A stretch of 10,993 nt of DNA from a bacterium. GTDB lineage: Bacteria > Desulfobacterota > Binatia > UBA12015. Position 1 is the first letter of the stretch, and each line of letters starts with the position of its first letter. Location: assembly GCA_018970825.1 (NCBI GenBank), contig JAGWVP010000055.1, positions 1-10,993 of the forward strand, given 5' to 3'. Below are positions 6,885 to 10,993 of this stretch, piece by piece. The notes beneath the pieces were generated by a model that was given only the letters and a program-made list of their open reading frames with translations, searched no databases and was not told the DNA's origin. A program made the position numbers and the translations under genes.

Positions 6885-7162
6885 TGCGTGTCGGGACTCG
6901 TGTCCTTGACCCACAGCTTCGCCTTGTTGCCCGGCGGAGGGAGACCCTCCACCTCGAAGGAGAGTCCGAAGCCGCCGCTGCGGGCCGCGCGCGGCGCGAC
7001 GGTCAACTTCGAGCCCTTGGTCGACTTGTTGCTCCAGAGGGAGAGGTCGCCCGTCTCGAAACCGTCGTCGAACTGCGTCGACGCGGCGCCCGCCGGCCGT
7101 GCAGCCAGCAGGCCCAGCAGCAGGGCAGCCAGGAGTCCCGACCGTCCGGTCATGCGGCCCGG

Positions 7163-7190
7163 TTTAGACTCTCCGCGAGCGGGCCGTCAA
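7163..7190 (-). promoter_or_regulatory. Sigma-70-type promoter of the broken secreted-protein gene, probably leaderless
   Basis: On the minus strand TTGACG (7190-7185, 5 of 6 to consensus) and TCTAAA (7168-7163, 4 of 6) are 16 bases apart. Only 9 bases separate the -10 from the ATG at 7153, so transcription would start within a few bases of the codon, and no Shine-Dalgarno precedes it. An 8-bp palindrome GAGATCTC (7194-7201) sits just upstream of the -35 and might be an operator. In a region this GC-rich, the AT-bearing elements stand out. Confidence 0.5.
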
Positions 7191-7269
7191 CGAGAGATCT
7201 CCAAAATCGAGGGGGAGTCGCATCCCGGGCGCGGGCGACCGCCGGCGGGAGTGAGTCGGTGGCCTCTTT

Positions 7270-7290
7270 GCTGCCCGGTTCGTGGGCAGC
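7270..7290 (-). terminator. Hairpin ending the fumarase-hydroxylase operon
   Basis: GCTGCCC and GGGCAGC form a perfect 7-bp stem around a 7-base loop, 10 bases beyond the hydroxylase stop. On the minus strand it is followed by AAAGAGG rather than a T run, so it would be a weak intrinsic terminator or an RNA 3'-end-stabilising hairpin. Position and symmetry support it; the missing T tract lowers confidence. Confidence 0.45.
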
Positions 7291-7300
7291 CAGGGGCCCG

Positions 7301-7890
7301 TCAACGCCGAACGCGCACCGAGCCGCCCGGACCGACGACCTCGTAGTCGGCTAGAAAAGGCGGGGCTTCGGACGCGGCGAGCGCGCGTCCGAGCCACGGC
7401 AGCGACCGGAGCGCGCCGGCCGGAACCCTCACGCGCTCGACCGGGACGTGCGTCCCGAACAGGAGATCCCAGAGCGGCGTGGTGACGCCGTGGTTCGCTC
7501 GAGGGTTGCGGAAGTGGTGATCGAGATGGTGCCGTGCGGCCCACCTGCTCCAGGCCGATCTCGGCCCGTTCACGTGGATCGACTGGTGCACGACCTCGTA
7601 GAGCGTCCAGCCGGCCGCGACGCCGATCGTCGCGCCGACGCCGGCCCAGGCACCGAGGGCGGCGCCGACGCCGAGCAGGACCGCAGACAGCACCGGAATC
7701 GCGCCGCGCACCTTCAGGGCGAACGGGGTGAAGTAGAGAATGTTCGCGTGGTGGGCGAGATGCTCGCGCGAGGTGAGGATGCGGCCCCTCGGAAGGTGCC
7801 CGAGCCAGAAGTGGATCGCGTACTCGAGCAGCGTCCAGCCGACGAGGCCGCCGGCCAGTCCCGCGAGGGCGCAGATGGCGTCGGCGCTCG

Positions 7891-7894
<4 letters not shown>
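7301..7894 (-). CDS. Fatty acid hydroxylase/sterol desaturase-family membrane diiron protein
   Basis: Encodes 197 residues from the GTG at 7894. Histidine clusters typical of the membrane diiron oxygenase superfamily are visible: H28-x4-H33, H45-x2-H48-H49 (EHLAHHA), H103-x3-H107 (HQSIH) and H123-x2-H126-H127 (HHLDHHF). Hydrophobic segments lie at about residues 5-30 and 62-98, the latter long enough for two spans, so the enzyme should sit in the inner membrane with the iron site on the cytoplasmic face. Relatives hydroxylate fatty acids, carotenoids or sterol-like lipids using oxygen and electrons from a reductase; the substrate here cannot be told. The GTG start overlaps the fumarase stop as GTGA, which implies translational coupling, and no separate ribosome site was needed to place it. 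A hairpin follows the stop. Confidence 0.85.
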
Positions 7895-9501
<1,607 letters not shown>

Positions 9502-9506
9502 GGCTG

Positions 9507-9511
9507 CTCCT
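9507..9511 (-). promoter_or_regulatory. Shine-Dalgarno for the class I fumarase
   Basis: On the minus strand AGGAG lies 5 bases before the ATG at 9501, confirming that start. Confidence 0.7.
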
Positions 9512-9537
9512 GTCGCGACCGGGCGCCGGACGGCGAC

Positions 9538-9572
9538 CCGCGGCGGCGGTCCCGACCGCGGCGCCGCCGCGG
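9538..9572 (-). terminator. Large GC hairpin between the sigma operon and fumarase
   Basis: CCGCGGCGGCG (9538-9548) and CGCCGCCGCGG (9562-9572) are perfect 11-bp inverted arms around 13 bases, in the 119-base gap after the periplasmic-protein stop and upstream of fumarase. No T run follows on the minus strand. It could end the sigma operon or lie in the fumarase leader. GC-triplet repetitiveness makes a chance origin plausible. Confidence 0.35.
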
Positions 9573-9620
9573 CGGACGATACCCGACGCGCGGGACGAAT
9601 CCACGCGGGTCGGGTCCGCC

Positions 9621-10040
9621 TCAGGGCGGCGGCCCGCCGGGGCCCGGCGGCCCTTCCGGCCGGTGCGCGAGCATGTCGTCGAGCCGGCGCGCCTGGGCGG
9701 GGTCGAGCAGCGGGCGGATCTCCTGCTCCAGCTCGGCCCGCAGTGCACGGATCCGCGGCAGCGTCTCGCGGACCAGCGCTTCCATCTTCTGCCGATGGCG
9801 ATCGATGATCGGCCGCGCGAGCTCCATCTGCCGGCGATCGAGCCCGAGCCGGTCGTAGGGTCGCGGAACGAAATCGGGGTCGCGCTCGGGGCCCGGCGGG
9901 CCGCAGAGTCCGGGCGGGCCCATCGGCGGGTGCATCCAGCGCGCGAGCGGGAGCCCGGTCGCGACGCCGGCCGCGAACACGCCGAGGCAGACGATGGCCG
10001 CCGCGAGAAGCGGACGTCGGGTCGAAAGGTCAGTCGACAT
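9621..10040 (-). CDS. Periplasmic Spy/CpxP/CnrX-like helical protein (heavy-metal-resistance type)
   Basis: Encodes 139 residues. Residues 10-34 are an uncleaved or signal-type membrane segment (LLAAAIVCLGVFAAGVATGL), then a proline/glycine-rich linker with H37, M40 and C46, then an amphipathic helical region at about 64-124. That region contains two LTxxQ-like motifs of the Spy/CpxP group in variant form, LDRRQ (67-71) and LDPAQ (112-116). H82-x3-M86 (HRQKM) has the same spacing as the H119/M123 metal ligands of CnrX, which is suggestive only. The tail is Pro/Gly-rich (GPPGPGGPPP). A strong GGAGG lies 6 bases before the ATG, and the start overlaps the preceding gene by 11 bases. The context behind an ECF sigma factor and a membrane protein suggests a periplasmic sensor that controls the anti-sigma. 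Alternatively it is a periplasmic chaperone. Confidence 0.7.
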   Translation of the reverse strand: MSTDLSTRRPLLAAAIVCLGVFAAGVATGLPLARWMHPPMGPPGLCGPPGPERDPDFVPRPYDRLGLDRRQMELARPIIDRHRQKMEALVRETLPRIRALRAELEQEIRPLLDPAQARRLDDMLAHRPEGPPGPGGPPP

Positions 10041-10389
10041 CGGGGGCCTCCAGGGCGCGCAGCACGTCCTCGCCGTGCGGCACGCCGCCGTTCTCGGCCC
10101 AGGCCGAGAGGACGTCGATCGGGTCGCGCGACGCGACCGTCGCCCGTGGTCGCGGGGACGCGGACACGAGGATCCAGGCCGCGGCCGCGGCGGCGCAGGC
10201 GGCGAGCAGCGCCCGCCGCCCCTGCGCGGCGATCTCGTTCGAGAGAGCCCGGCGCGCGCGCGCGGCCGCGAGCGAGACCTCGACCGGCGACGCGGCGCGA
10301 TCCAGGATCGCGTCCACGGCCCGGTCGAGCCGCGCGCGTTCGACGAACGGGTCGAGCGGAGAAAGGTCGATGCGGTCTTCGTCCCTCAC
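10030..10389 (-). CDS. Small single-span membrane protein, possible anti-sigma factor
   Basis: Encodes 119 residues from the GTG at 10389, which overlaps the sigma-factor stop as GTGA and follows GGAGGAGG by 5 bases. Residues 1-58 are charged and probably helical (LDPFVERARLDRAVDAILDR, then ARARRALSNEIAAQGRR), residues 59-77 form one alanine-rich transmembrane span, and residues 78-119 would be periplasmic. I recognise no family; the HxxxCxxC zinc motif of ZAS anti-sigma factors is absent (only one Cys, C65). Topology (cytoplasmic head, single span, periplasmic tail) and position directly after an ECF sigma gene are what an anti-sigma factor needs, so that role is inferred from context. The 3' end overlaps the periplasmic-protein gene by 11 bases. 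Confidence 0.75.
   Translation of the reverse strand: MRDEDRIDLSPLDPFVERARLDRAVDAILDRAASPVEVSLAAARARRALSNEIAAQGRRALLAACAAAAAAWILVSASPRPRATVASRDPIDVLSAWAENGGVPHGEDVLRALEAPDVD
10047..10051 (-). promoter_or_regulatory. Shine-Dalgarno for the periplasmic helical protein
   Basis: On the minus strand GGAGG lies 6 bases before the ATG at 10040, inside the end of the upstream gene, confirming the overlapping start. Confidence 0.7.
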
Positions 10390-10991
10390 GGGATCCTCCT
10401 CCGGGTGCGTCCGGCCACCTCGTCCGGCGCGGTCTCGCCGAGCCGCTTGCGCATGGCGCGGCGTGCGACGAACAGGTGCTGTCGGGACATCGTCTCCGAG
10501 ATGCCGAGCGCATCCGCGATCTCGGCGTGCGTCCACTCCTCGAGGTCGTGCAGCAGGACGACCTCGCGCTGCGCGTCGCCGAGGACCGCGAGCGCGTCGA
10601 GGAGGCGCCGCCGCGCGAACGGCTCCGACTCCCGATCGACGTGGCTCCTCGGCGCGTCGAGCCCTCCCACGAGTCGCAGGCGGTTCGACGTGCGGGTCGC
10701 GTGCGCGATCGCGCGGTTGCGCACCGACTGCAGCAGCCACGCGGGGAAGCGCTCCGGCTCCCGGCACTGGTCGAGCCTCTCGAGGGCGACCACGAGCGAC
10801 TCCTGCGCGACGTCCTCCGCGTCGGCCGGGTTGCGCAGGACGGAGAGTGCGACCGCGTAGGCGGGACGCAGGAACGCGCGGACCAGCGCCTCGCGCGCGG
10901 CCCGGTCGCCTCCGCGTGCCCTCGGCACGAGATCCGCGAGCTCGCCTTCCTCCATCACGCCCGGTCCGTCCCGGCGAAAGACGCCCGGCAT
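10386..10991 (-). CDS. ECF-type RNA polymerase sigma-70 factor
   Basis: Encodes up to 201 residues. Region 2 spans about residues 35-100, with the -10-recognition and core-binding pattern ALSVLRNPADAEDVAQESLV followed by FPAWLLQSVRNRAIAHAT. Region 4 spans about 128-183, with ALAVLGDAQREVVLLHDLEE and a helix-turn-helix at WTHAEIADALGISETMSRQ, then the basic RRAMRKRLG. Regions 1.1 and 3 are absent, so it is an ECF factor that redirects RNA polymerase to a small regulon. The start is uncertain: the ATG at 10991 is 2 bases from the window edge, a second ATG at 10955 would also keep region 2 whole, and the true start could lie outside. It leads an operon with the small membrane protein (GTGA overlap) and the periplasmic protein. 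The promoter is off-window. Confidence 0.93.
   Translation of the reverse strand: MPGVFRRDGPGVMEEGELADLVPRARGGDRAAREALVRAFLRPAYAVALSVLRNPADAEDVAQESLVVALERLDQCREPERFPAWLLQSVRNRAIAHATRTSNRLRLVGGLDAPRSHVDRESEPFARRRLLDALAVLGDAQREVVLLHDLEEWTHAEIADALGISETMSRQHLFVARRAMRKRLGETAPDEVAGRTRRRIP
10395..10402 (-). promoter_or_regulatory. Strong Shine-Dalgarno for the small membrane protein
   Basis: On the minus strand GGAGGAGG lies 5 bases before the GTG at 10389. It fixes a short product instead of the longer open frame reaching 10767, which only shadows the sigma gene. So strong a site suggests the possible anti-sigma is made in at least matching amounts with the sigma factor. Confidence 0.75.
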
Positions 10992-10993
10992 CC

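Larger units (their letters stand above)
5463..7153 (-). pseudogene. Broken gene for a secreted multi-module protein (signal peptide, 'DGFETGDLSLW' domain, four-cysteine repeats)
   Basis: The ATG at 7153 opens a clear signal peptide (basic start, then LLAALLLGLLAA, cleavage near AGA/AS at residues 23-24), followed by FDDGFETGDLSLWSNKS and ARSGGFGLSFEVEG, a domain start common on exported proteins. This frame runs to about KDTSPDTQQ (near 6885), then turns into low-complexity arginine-rich sequence. At that point another frame picks up in the middle of a repeat module (AAIGDPAAACTNSGRVC). The second frame hits TAG at 6732-6734 and continues without further interruption through three full modules to TAG at 5463-5465. 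Relative to the intact modules, the first lacks about 70 N-terminal residues, so the junction looks like a deletion with frame change rather than a one-base slip. The amber codon replaces Phe/Leu of the other modules (VDS-stop versus VESF and VESL). The original product was presumably exported. Assembly error is possible, though the flanking genes are intact. Confidence 0.75.

Overview
The window is a very GC-rich (about 70% by eye) bacterial chromosome segment with tightly packed genes, frequent GTG/TTG starts and no sign of phage, transposon, CRISPR array or RNA gene. The secreted-protein styles (FG-GAP/ASPIC protein, a 'DDGFETGDLSLW' amino-terminal domain, four-cysteine repeat modules) resemble uncultured Deltaproteobacteria/Myxococcota-type genomes. 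That taxonomic guess is inference; no marker gene here settles it.

Layout. Plus strand, 1-3403: the 3' part of a secreted FG-GAP/ASPIC-UnbV protein with a cysteine-rich tail (1-1596), a membrane-anchored paraoxonase-family (PON) lactonase/arylesterase (1638-2714) and a VOC-superfamily metalloenzyme (2822-3403). After a 414-base noncoding stretch comes the purine pair purE-purK (3818-5436), overlapping by GTGA. Minus strand, 5463-7153: a decayed gene for a secreted protein, with an intact promoter and signal peptide but a frame change/deletion junction near 6885 and an in-frame amber codon at 6732-6734; three complete copies and one partial copy of a ~130-residue four-cysteine module remain. 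Minus strand, 9501-7301: class I (Fe-S) fumarase overlapping by GTGA with a membrane diiron fatty acid hydroxylase/sterol desaturase-family protein, followed by a hairpin. Minus strand, 10991-9621: an ECF sigma factor, a small single-span membrane protein (possible anti-sigma) and a periplasmic Spy/CpxP/CnrX-like helical protein, with overlapping ends. This is probably one envelope-stress or metal-responsive regulatory operon.

How the parts work together. purE and purK carry out consecutive reactions of the bacterial two-step AIR-to-CAIR branch of purine synthesis. The sigma/membrane protein/periplasmic protein trio looks like a self-contained trans-envelope signalling unit, analogous in composition to CnrYXH. 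The fumarase and hydroxylase are translationally coupled but have no obvious metabolic link. The most notable items are the PON homologue with every PON1 catalytic, calcium and disulfide residue in place, the sigma-factor trio, the decayed repeat protein with its likely leaderless promoter, and two secreted cysteine-rich modules that I cannot assign to a named domain. I found no clear evidence for a wholly new multi-gene system.
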